In this document: one piece after another, positions 40,995 through 47,626 of the stretch | Layout of the letters: the number at the start of each line of letters is the position of its first letter | Numbering within the stretch: the stretch's first letter is position 1 | NCBI GenBank assembly: GCA_964432835.1 | Contig: CAYSPA010000002.1 | Location: 1 to 47,626 of the forward strand | Source: B18-G2 sp964432835 | GTDB taxonomy: Archaea > Thermoplasmatota > E2 > DHVEG-1 > B18-G2 | Direction: 5' to 3' | DNA: 47,626 nucleotides | The notes under the pieces: generated by a model | Told to the model about the DNA's origin: nothing | Databases searched by the model: none | The model's input: only the letters and a program-made list of their open reading frames with translations | Translations under genes and position numbers: made by a program

Positions 40995-41458
40995 AAGATT
41001 ATGAACAAACGGGCGCAATTAGTGTAGATGAAATAAAAAAGCCCGGCGAGGAGCATCTCAAGAGGGGGGTTGCCATAATCGAGTGTGTTCAGGAGATCCC
41101 GTGCAATCCCTGCGTCGATGCCTGCCCCTTTGGCGCCATATCGATGGAAAACCTGAACGCGATTCCGCAGATAGATTACGATAAATGCAGGGGTTGTGGA
41201 AGGTGCGTCTCCGTATGTCCGGGTCTGGCAATATTTGTCGTCAGGGTGAGGGGAGAGGATGGCTTCGTGACCCTACCCTATGAGATGCTACCCATGCCGG
41301 AAAAAGGAGAGGTCGTTGATGTTCTCAACAGGGAAGGTAAGGTGATGGGAGAGGGAGTGGTCACAAATGTGAGGGTAGAAAATAAGACCGGCGTGATAAC
41401 CGTCAGGGTCGATAAGAACCTCATAATGGAGGTGAGGAATATTTGTCCAAAAAGATAG
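40985..41458 (+). CDS. Ferredoxin-type subunit of the amino-acid dehydrogenase complex
   Basis: The protein has 157 residues from the ATG at 40985; a GTG at 40976 is an alternative. Two [4Fe-4S] sites are visible: the second is canonical (C68-x2-C71-x2-C74-x3-C78-P), the first is divergent (C34, C40, C43, C47-P). A C-terminal domain (about 90-157) of unknown role follows. It likely carries electrons from the FAD subunits to an acceptor. It sits within the four-gene cluster and overlaps both neighbours. Confidence 0.85.
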   Translation: MPLKDYEQTGAISVDEIKKPGEEHLKRGVAIIECVQEIPCNPCVDACPFGAISMENLNAIPQIDYDKCRGCGRCVSVCPGLAIFVVRVRGEDGFVTLPYEMLPMPEKGEVVDVLNREGKVMGEGVVTNVRVENKTGVITVRVDKNLIMEVRNICPKR

Positions 41459-41715
41459 TTTGCAGATGTGAGGATGTGACCGAAGAAGATATACTGAAGG
41501 CGATAGATGAGGGTTATACGGATTTTGAGGAGTTGAGAAAGAAACTTCGAATAGGTATGGGAACCTGTCAGGGCAGGACATGTATAATGCTTGCGCTCAG
41601 GATTCTCGCCAGAAAGACCGGAAAGAGTATAGAGGAGATTGAGAAACCGAGTTTCAGACCCCCCGTTGTTCCGATAACCCTGGGCTCTCTTGCCGGTGAG
41701 GAAGATGAAGGTTGA
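41443..41715 (+). CDS. BFD-like [2Fe-2S] subunit of the amino-acid dehydrogenase complex
   Basis: The protein has 90 residues and starts at a TTG inside the 3' end of the ferredoxin gene. IVCRCEDVTEEDI and MGTCQGRTC give C7, C9, C42 and C47, the CxC...Cx4C pattern of BFD-type [2Fe-2S] domains. In related complexes this domain is fused to the alpha subunit or encoded separately; here it is separate. It overlaps the beta-subunit gene by 11 bases. Confidence 0.85.
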   Translation: MSKKIVCRCEDVTEEDILKAIDEGYTDFEELRKKLRIGMGTCQGRTCIMLALRILARKTGKSIEEIEKPSFRPPVVPITLGSLAGEEDEG

Positions 41716-42847
41716 TGTCGTCATCATAGGTGGAGGTATAAACGGCTGTTCGCTCGCATACCAGTTATCAAAAAGAGGTATTGATGTTGCTCTCTTTGAG
41801 AAAAACTACATCTGCTCGGGTGCAACGGGTAGATGCGGTGCGGGAATAAGACAGCAGTGGAGTACAAAGGAGAATATAGTGCTGGCAAGGGAAAGCGTGA
41901 AGATTTTCAGCAATCTCTCGAGGGAATTGAAGGAGGATATAGGTTTCAGGCAGGGCGGATATCTCGTGGCCATACACGATGAAAAGGAGTTGAAAGAGGC
42001 GGAGGAAAGGGTCAAACTGCAGAGATCTCTGGGTGTTGATGTGAAAATCATCGATAAAGACGAGATAAGGGAAATCGTTCCGATACTTGATCCGGATGGA
42101 ATGCGAGCGATAGGTGCCACCTTCTGTCCAACCGACGGGCATGCGGACCCTTTCAAGACGACCTTCGCATATGCCAGGAGAGCGATAGATAATGGCGCAA
42201 AAATATTCACCCACAGAGAGGTTAACAAGATATTCGTGGAGAAGAATAAGGTGAAGGGAGTTGCTGCGGATGGTGAAAGGATTATTTGCGATTATGTGAT
42301 AAACTGCGCCGGCGCCTGGTCGAAGATGGTCGCAAAGATGGCGGGCATAGATATTCCGAACAGACCCCTGAGAAAGGAAGCGATAGTAACCGAAAAAATG
42401 AAGAGGGTGTTTGATGCCATGGTTATATCATTCAGGGATGGGATATATTTCAGTCAGCAGAGCGAGGGGAATATTCTCGGAGGGATTCCCGGACCGGATG
42501 AGAGGGAGGGATATCTCTACCAGCCCACCTTCTCTTTTTTGAATCACATGGCAAGAACCTTAACGAGATATGCGCCCGTGCTCAAGTTTGTGAGAGTCCT
42601 CAGACACTGGACTGGATTCTATGATGTATCTCCGGATGCCAGACCCATCATCGGGGAAGATACCGAGATTAAGGGATTCATACACTGCCATGGCTTCAGC
42701 GGGCATGGGTTTATGTTGTCTCCGATGGTTACCAAGATCATCTCGGATTACATATCGGATGGGAAGGATTCGGATTATCTTCACAGTTTGAGTATAGAAA
42801 GGTTCAAAGGTAAGGATATATCGAGAGAGGTTTCGATTGTGGGGTGA
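41705..42847 (+). CDS. FAD-dependent amino-acid dehydrogenase, catalytic (beta) subunit; DadA/SoxB/PDH1-beta family
   Basis: The protein has 380 residues from the ATG at 41705, behind GGTGAGGA; the frame is open a little further upstream. The FAD motif is VDVVIIGGGINGCSLAYQL at 3-21. RCGAGIRQQWS, then PTDGHADPFK, and the C-terminal HCHGFSGHGFMLSP are features of the glycine/sarcosine/proline oxidase group. The length agrees with PDH1 beta of Thermococcales, which holds the L-proline dehydrogenase site. An anaerobe would pass electrons to the ferredoxin-type subunits rather than to oxygen. Confidence 0.87.
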   Translation: MKVDVVIIGGGINGCSLAYQLSKRGIDVALFEKNYICSGATGRCGAGIRQQWSTKENIVLARESVKIFSNLSRELKEDIGFRQGGYLVAIHDEKELKEAEERVKLQRSLGVDVKIIDKDEIREIVPILDPDGMRAIGATFCPTDGHADPFKTTFAYARRAIDNGAKIFTHREVNKIFVEKNKVKGVAADGERIICDYVINCAGAWSKMVAKMAGIDIPNRPLRKEAIVTEKMKRVFDAMVISFRDGIYFSQQSEGNILGGIPGPDEREGYLYQPTFSFLNHMARTLTRYAPVLKFVRVLRHWTGFYDVSPDARPIIGEDTEIKGFIHCHGFSGHGFMLSPMVTKIISDYISDGKDSDYLHSLSIERFKGKDISREVSIVG

Positions 42848-42884
42848 GGATAACAATAATAAATCCTTATACTATCAAAGGGTG

Positions 42885-44750
42885 ATGAATTACAGAGATA
42901 TAGGGTTCAGAGCGGGTCTCGAGATACACCAGCAGCTCGATACAAGGAAGTTATTCTGCAGTTGCCCTTCCACTCTTTCAGAGGAATTCGAGGCGAATTT
43001 TGAAAGATTTCTCAGACCGACGAAAAGCGAGCTCGGAGAGGTAGATATTGCCGCTCTCGCCGAGGCGATGAAAAAGAGAAAATTCGTCTATCTTTCCTCG
43101 AAGAAAAACTGCTGTCTCGTCGAGTGGGATGAGGAGCCACCGCACAGCATAAATAAAGAGGCTCTGGAGGTTGGATTGAAAGTTGCTCTCATGATGGATG
43201 CAAGGATCGTGGATGAGGTTCACATAATGAGGAAGATAGTTATAGATGGCTCAAACACCACGGGTTTTCAGAGGACCGCCCTTTTAGCTCTCAACGGTAA
43301 AGTCAAGGATGTGGGCATAGAGACCATAGCGATAGAAGAAGATGCTGCGAGGAAAATAGAGGAGAAGGGTAACGTGGTCAAGTATGGAATAGACAGGCTT
43401 GGCATACCTCTGATAGAGGTTGCAACCTCCGCAGATATCAGAGACCCGAAGCATGCAAGGGAGATAGCGGAGTACATTGGCTCGATCTTCAAGGTCGTGG
43501 GAAAATGCAAGAGAGAGCTGGGTGCGATAAGACAGGATATAAACGTCTCCATCAGGGGAGGGGCAAGGGTCGAGATAAAGGGTGTCCAGTACCTCTCCGC
43601 AATAGAAAGGGTTGCAGAAAAAGAGGTCCTGAGACAGCTTGATCTGATAGAGATTTCGAAGATTTTGAAAGAGAGGAAGGTTAGCGAGGATGATATTGAA
43701 AGGTGCGAGCCGAGAGAGGTCACAGATATGCTCAGAGATTGTAAGTCGAAGATAATAGAGAGGGGGTTGAAGGAGGGAAAGAGAATATTCTGCATAAAGC
43801 TTCCCGGTTTCGGGGGGTTGCTCAAGAGAGAGAATTCCAGACTGGGGAGAGAATTTGCGGTGCATGCGAGGATGAGGTCCGGTATCAAGGGATTGATACA
43901 CAGCGATGAATTGCCCGGATATGGCATAGAAAAGAAGTTTGTTGATGAGTTGAGGGAGTTTATGGAACTTGGAGAAGACGATGCCTTTGCGATATTCATT
44001 GGTAAAAGGGAGATCGTCGAAAAGGCTGTGGAGGGAGTGAAGGAGAGGGCAAAACAGGCACTCAAGGGAGTGCCGGAGGAAGTGAGAAGAGCCCTGCCGG
44101 ATGATTCGACGGAGTACATGAGACCTCTGCCCGGAGCTGCGAGAATGTATCCGGAGACGGATATTCCACCCGTGAGAATAACAAAGGAGTATATAGAGAA
44201 ATTGAAAAGGAGTCTACCGGAGAAGCCCGAGATCCAGATGAAGAGGATCAGAGAAAAATATAACTTAAACGATGAGCAGGTGAGACAGCTTTTCAATTCG
44301 GGTTATTTGAAAGAATTTGAGGCACTGGCTGAAAGATTTCCGGAGCTGTCCAACGTGATAGCGAGAATCATTCTCAACACCATACCGGAGCTGGAGAGAG
44401 AGGGCGTGGATGTGAGCTGGATCGATGTGGACATTCTTTCGGAAATACTCGGATATCTGAAGAAGGGTAAATTTGCAAAGGAAGCCATACCGGATATACT
44501 GCTGAGGCTCTCCAAGGATCCGGATAGAAGGGTGGAAAGTGTGATAGGGGAATTTGGAAAGGTGGAGATGGAAGAGGTGAGAGAATTCATCAGAAAGGTC
44601 GTTCGGGAAAGGGGCGATTTTGTTAGAGAGAGGGGACTATCCGCTCTCAGCCCACTCATGGGCATCATCATGAAGGAATTCAGGGGTAAGGTCGATGGTA
44701 GGATTATAAGCGAGATGCTGAAAGAAGAAATAGAGAGTTATCTTGGATGA
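42885..44750 (+). CDS. gatE: Glu-tRNA(Gln) amidotransferase subunit E
   Basis: The protein has 621 residues from the ATG at 42885 (MNYRDIGFRAGLEIHQQLDT), which follows AGGGTG and matches the family's usual start; the frame extends 48 bases further upstream. GatDE converts Glu-tRNA(Gln) to Gln-tRNA(Gln) in archaea. GLEIHQQLDT, CSCPS, IDGSNTTGFQRT and RPLPGAARMYPETDIPP are typical, with the C-terminal YqeY-like tRNA-binding tail (about 490-621). The partner asparaginase-like subunit gatD is not in the window. Its 3' end overlaps the convergent endonuclease-like gene by 13 bases. Confidence 0.96.
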   Translation: MNYRDIGFRAGLEIHQQLDTRKLFCSCPSTLSEEFEANFERFLRPTKSELGEVDIAALAEAMKKRKFVYLSSKKNCCLVEWDEEPPHSINKEALEVGLKVALMMDARIVDEVHIMRKIVIDGSNTTGFQRTALLALNGKVKDVGIETIAIEEDAARKIEEKGNVVKYGIDRLGIPLIEVATSADIRDPKHAREIAEYIGSIFKVVGKCKRELGAIRQDINVSIRGGARVEIKGVQYLSAIERVAEKEVLRQLDLIEISKILKERKVSEDDIERCEPREVTDMLRDCKSKIIERGLKEGKRIFCIKLPGFGGLLKRENSRLGREFAVHARMRSGIKGLIHSDELPGYGIEKKFVDELREFMELGEDDAFAIFIGKREIVEKAVEGVKERAKQALKGVPEEVRRALPDDSTEYMRPLPGAARMYPETDIPPVRITKEYIEKLKRSLPEKPEIQMKRIREKYNLNDEQVRQLFNSGYLKEFEALAERFPELSNVIARIILNTIPELEREGVDVSWIDVDILSEILGYLKKGKFAKEAIPDILLRLSKDPDRRVESVIGEFGKVEMEEVREFIRKVVRERGDFVRERGLSALSPLMGIIMKEFRGKVDGRIISEMLKEEIESYLG

Positions 44751-45115
44751 AACTCGAACCACTCGACCCTTTTATCCTGCACCAGTTTTCTTATCCTCTT
44801 CTGCTCCTTTGATAGCCTGGATGTGTTTGTTTTGATTTCGACAAAAATTATTTTATCCCTCTCGAACTGCACTCCATCCACGGGTGAGCCTATGAACCTG
44901 AAGTTTTCCGGTGAGAAGGGATAGGATTTCATGAAGGGCGCAAACTGCTCCGTGATTTTTCCATATACTGTGGAGAGAGATTGTTTTTGCTGGATGAGTT
45001 CCTCGATTTTTCTCCTGAGCGGTGACACCGCTACCCTGTATATGAATATCAATCCCAGTATCAAACCAAATATCGCTCCTATGAAAAATACCCACACATA
45101 CGCTAATATCTCCAT
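44738..45115 (-). CDS. Membrane-anchored endonuclease-like protein (COG4741 type)
   Basis: The protein has 125 residues. One membrane helix lies at about 5-27, then a linker. The C-terminal domain FIGSPVDGVQFERDKIIFVE (about 74-93) is followed by IKTNTSRLSKEQKRIRKLV. D80, E93 and K95 form a PD-(D/E)XK-like motif of the Holliday-junction-resolvase type. COG4741 proteins are described as predicted secreted or membrane endonucleases distantly related to archaeal Hjc; their substrate is unknown. Its start overlaps the glycosyltransferase gene by 13 bases, so the pair shares a transcript. Confidence 0.82.
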   Translation of the reverse strand: MEILAYVWVFFIGAIFGLILGLIFIYRVAVSPLRRKIEELIQQKQSLSTVYGKITEQFAPFMKSYPFSPENFRFIGSPVDGVQFERDKIIFVEIKTNTSRLSKEQKRIRKLVQDKRVEWFEFHPR

Positions 45116-45801
45116 CTTATCCTCTTCTTGAAGAGAAACTTGAGATTAGCCCATCCATCCCTGAAACTCTGGAGTTTTGCCTCACCTTCCCTCACATACA
45201 GGGTGGATGGGATTTCTTTCGCCTTTACACCCTTTGCTTTGAACATCTCTATCTTGATTTCTTCGCTGAAGGGCATGCCATCATCGAACTTCTCGAGGGG
45301 TTGTACCCTGTTCAGGGCGTCTCTTCTGAATATCCACATCCCGGACTGCGAATCTTTTATCCATACCTGGAAGAGAATGCACAGGGTGAGAGAGAGGATG
45401 AGGTTTCCGAATCTGTGTTTCACGGACATGGCACCCTTTTTGATTTCTGCAAACCTGTTTGTCGTGAGGAAGTCCAAGTTGTTGTTCAAAAGATACTCGA
45501 TGTATTCGTGGATTCTGTCGAAGGGGTAGGTGGCATCTGCGTCTCCAGTAACTATTATATCACCCTTTGCCTCCCTCAATCCCGTCTTGTATGCTCTTCC
45601 ATAACCCTTTCTCGGCTCTATTATAACCTTCGCACCCTTTTTCTCCGCTATTTCCCTCGTTCTGTCCGTGGAGTTGCCATCCACGACGAGGATTTCCAGC
45701 TCCCATCCCTTTTTCCTGAAATATTCTCTGTTTATCATATCGATGGTCTTGCCGATTCCCCTTTCTTCGTTGAGAGTTGGTATAACCACCGTTACCTTCA
45801 T
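45103..45801 (-). CDS. Family 2 glycosyltransferase (dolichol-phosphate sugar synthase-like)
   Basis: The protein has 232 residues. GT-A fold: VTVVIPTLNEERGIGKTID at 3-21, VVDGNSTDRT at 39-48 (D41), the metal-binding D87-A-D89 in TGDADATYPF, and the family's RKGYGRAYKTGL. A hydrophobic stretch at about 133-147 (LILSLTLCILFQVW) suggests membrane association. It resembles dolichyl-phosphate mannose/glucose synthases, which charge the lipid carrier for archaeal surface glycosylation. The nearby PGF-CTERM surface protein, rich in N-x-S/T sequons, would be a plausible glycosylation target. Confidence 0.88.
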   Translation of the reverse strand: MKVTVVIPTLNEERGIGKTIDMINREYFRKKGWELEILVVDGNSTDRTREIAEKKGAKVIIEPRKGYGRAYKTGLREAKGDIIVTGDADATYPFDRIHEYIEYLLNNNLDFLTTNRFAEIKKGAMSVKHRFGNLILSLTLCILFQVWIKDSQSGMWIFRRDALNRVQPLEKFDDGMPFSEEIKIEMFKAKGVKAKEIPSTLYVREGEAKLQSFRDGWANLKFLFKKRIRWRY

Positions 45802-45877
45802 GATTTCTCATCTCAGTAAAATCAGAGTCCTTAAAAAGGTTTAATAAAAAAATGGGAAAGAAGAGGGGGTTGCTGGT

Positions 45878-47626
45878 TTACTGATGTCTCCTTCTGAGTA
45901 GCACGAATGCCACGCCGATCGCAGCTATCAATGTTACCAGCTCGAATCCCGGTATTCCGCCGGGAGTTACCGTTATATCGTAGGTTGCCGACTTGTAACC
46001 CTCTTTCTCTGCAACTATCGTGAATGTTGTCTTCTTTTTCACCTGTGGAATCGTGAAGGATACTCCCTCTGGACCGGTGAGGGTCTTTGTCTCGATGACC
46101 TGTGTGCCTTTCTTGAGCGTTATCTTTACTCCGTATACCTGTCCGGCATCGGATGTCACCTTGACCGTTATCTTCTGACCCGGACTTGCCTTGCTTGGTA
46201 CCGAGATGTAGAGGTTGAATATGTTCATGATGATTATACTCTCCTCATCGGATCTGTATCCAGGTTTGGTCGCGATGAGTTTGTATGTTGCGTATGGTAT
46301 CGTTCCCGGAATTGATATGTTGAATGATACCTGTCCATTTGAGTCCGTGATCTTTGTCTCTCCGGTTCCCGTGAATTTAACCTGTGCGCCCTTCACCGGG
46401 TTTCCTTTTCCATCCTTTATCGTGACCGTGAATATTCCCTCTTGCACGGACGGTGGTATCTCTATCTCGAGGTAGTTGGCTGTTACATTTATCTTCGTTC
46501 CGGTTGACCTGTTCTCGATGAGTATGTCTATGTATCCGGTTGATCCCGGCAGGATTGAGAAGGTCGCAACTCCGGATGCATCGGTTGTCGCATTCGAATT
46601 GATTCCGGCACCCTTGAGCGTTACGTTGACTCCGGGGAGTGGCTGACCTCTTCCCGTTACCAGTACATTTACAGTTGTCATCTCTCCAACTGCAACCTTG
46701 CTTGGCGTCGGCTCTACATCTGGCACCTTGACCGGTATGATGCCTTCTGCTTTGGCATATACACTACCGCTTTCTTCTGGTTTAAATTCAAAGGTTATGT
46801 TCATCAAGCCTTTGCCCTCAGGGAGATACTCTGCGGTTATGTTGTGTAAGGTAGCAACGCCATTGATTACCTCCAGCTCTATCGTATCGTTTCCTGCTGT
46901 ATAGTTCACCCATGTCCTGTTGTACGTTCCAACATCGGTAATGTTATATATCTTCAGTGTACCATTTACTGGCTGACCCTGCCATGTTACAGTGAGTGTT
47001 GCTGTTATGTTATCATCAACGCTCCAAATGAATTCAGATGGATCACATATTACCTGGACAGGTGCAACATATATCGTTGCATTATACCCTTCACTGTCAT
47101 GTGTATTGTTGTATGCATATATTGTGTATGTTCCTGTCTGATTTATCGCTACAGTGAACTCAAGAGAGGTATCTTCAGAGAGATCATCCCAGTCTGGCCA
47201 TCCATAATCTCCTGTTACATTCTCTCCGCTTTCGTTGTAGATGAGTATATGGAGTCCTTCGGTGTCAGGTTCGCTCGTCTCGTTTCCGACCACACTTACA
47301 TTTATCCAGAAAGTTGTAGACTGCCCAGCCATGAATTTATCTTTTGAAACTTCCACCTTAAGGTCGTTCTTTGGTTTCATGATGGAAGCTGCGTATCCAG
47401 CCCCTACATTGTATACATAAGCGAATGCAATGATATACCTAGGTGCTTTTGCTTCGTCAAACGGTCCTTCCGGCGCAGTTTGATTTTTCATCTGCTGTGT
47501 TGTATTGAACAAGAAGGTATACTCGCCTGAGGTTGTACCTTTCGTGGTGTGATTAATATGGTTAGAGGCTAATTTCAGTCCATCCCCTGTTGTATCTAGA
47601 TAATACAGACATACATCTGCATTCGG
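45878..47626 (-). CDS. PGF-CTERM-anchored surface protein with Ig-like repeats (5'-truncated by the window edge)
   Basis: The frame is open on the minus strand to the window end, so the N-terminus is missing; a TTG at 47512 is only an internal candidate. About 580 residues are visible. Several Ig-like/carboxypeptidase-regulatory-like repeats follow one another (VGEMTTVNVLVTGRGQPLPG, then GNPVKGAQVKFTGTG, then PGQKITVKVTSDAGQVYGVK). The C-terminus is a PGF-CTERM signal: GIPGFELVTLIAAIGVAFVL followed by LRRRHQ, the substrate motif for archaeosortase A. It is probably a processed, lipid-anchored and glycosylated cell-surface protein. Its function as S-layer component or adhesin cannot be told apart. 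Confidence 0.85.
   Translation of the reverse strand, partial: PNADVCLYYLDTTGDGLKLASNHINHTTKGTTSGEYTFLFNTTQQMKNQTAPEGPFDEAKAPRYIIAFAYVYNVGAGYAASIMKPKNDLKVEVSKDKFMAGQSTTFWINVSVVGNETSEPDTEGLHILIYNESGENVTGDYGWPDWDDLSEDTSLEFTVAINQTGTYTIYAYNNTHDSEGYNATIYVAPVQVICDPSEFIWSVDDNITATLTVTWQGQPVNGTLKIYNITDVGTYNRTWVNYTAGNDTIELEVINGVATLHNITAEYLPEGKGLMNITFEFKPEESGSVYAKAEGIIPVKVPDVEPTPSKVAVGEMTTVNVLVTGRGQPLPGVNVTLKGAGINSNATTDASGVATFSILPGSTGYIDILIENRSTGTKINVTANYLEIEIPPSVQEGIFTVTIKDGKGNPVKGAQVKFTGTGETKITDSNGQVSFNISIPGTIPYATYKLIATKPGYRSDEESIIIMNIFNLYISVPSKASPGQKITVKVTSDAGQVYGVKITLKKGTQVIETKTLTGPEGVSFTIPQVKKKTTFTIVAEKEGYKSATYDITVTPGGIPGFELVTLIAAIGVAFVLLRRRHQ

Noticed and set aside
43268..44296. 342-codon antisense open frame inside gatE
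   Set aside because: The plus-strand frame is an unmistakable GatE. The antisense frame is Ser/Leu-rich, as produced by complementing GAG/AAG-rich codons.

Overview
The window is archaeal chromosome. It carries the single-copy information-processing genes of an archaeon: RNA polymerase subunits H, B, A', A'' and P, L30e, L37Ae, archaeal NusA, exosome Rrp4/Rrp41/Rrp42, SBDS, proteasome alpha, KEOPS Pcc1, GatE, Taw3 and Lhr. TATA-type promoters, several of them apparently leaderless, alternate with GGAGGTGAT-type ribosome sites. Arginine is written almost entirely as AGA/AGG. An unsplit RpoB, a PGF-CTERM surface-anchor tail, an intron-bearing tRNA-Met and a glycyl-radical (anaerobic) ribonucleotide reductase point to an anaerobic euryarchaeon, compatible with a Thermoplasmatota-type lineage. 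That placement is inference and the window alone cannot fix it. A run of exactly 100 N flanked by a 55-bp duplicated sequence shows that this is a scaffolded, probably metagenomic, assembly.

Layout. 1-9.9 kb is an extracytoplasmic and transport region: two secreted proteins of unknown function (the first cut by the window edge), a pyroglutamyl-peptidase with a signal peptide, a tandem pair of secreted beta-helix (NosD/PbH1-type) proteins with duplicated promoters, an OPT-family oligopeptide transporter and a large secreted PKD-domain protein. The N gap follows. 10.3-14.7 kb holds lhr, a metallophosphoesterase, taw3 and two small genes. 14.9-19.4 kb holds a winged-helix regulator, pdxS-pdxT (vitamin B6), small membrane proteins, a stand-alone Lrp/AsnC ligand-binding domain, a HEPN-like protein beside an unexplained stretch, and a single-domain response regulator. 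An intron-containing tRNA-Met and a secreted C45-type Ntn-hydrolase follow.

21.0-29.6 kb, minus strand, is the archaeal proteasome/exosome superoperon (psmA-SBDS-rrp4-rrp41-rrp42-rpl37ae-rpoP-pcc1). It is preceded by nrdD-nrdG and followed by a RecB-like Fe-S nuclease. 29.7-31.0 kb has a winged-helix gene and queE (archaeosine precursor). 31.1-39.5 kb is tRNA-Lys followed closely by the RNA polymerase operon rpoH-rpoB-rpoA1-rpoA2-rpl30e-nusA. The operon ends there, without the S12/S7/EF genes that often follow. 39.5-42.8 kb is a four-gene amino-acid dehydrogenase complex resembling the archaeal dye-linked L-proline dehydrogenase (PDH1 type). gatE, a membrane-anchored COG4741-type endonuclease-like protein, a family 2 glycosyltransferase and a PGF-CTERM surface protein (cut by the right edge) close the window.

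How the parts fit together (inference): secreted or surface peptidases (pyroglutamyl-peptidase, C45 hydrolase), an oligopeptide transporter and an imino/amino-acid dehydrogenase suggest a peptide- and amino-acid-using anaerobe. The glycosyltransferase and PGF-CTERM protein fit a glycosylated archaeal surface. No CRISPR array, insertion sequence or phage gene was seen. The least explained stretch is about 17.8-19.0 kb (HEPN-like gene plus orphan DNA).
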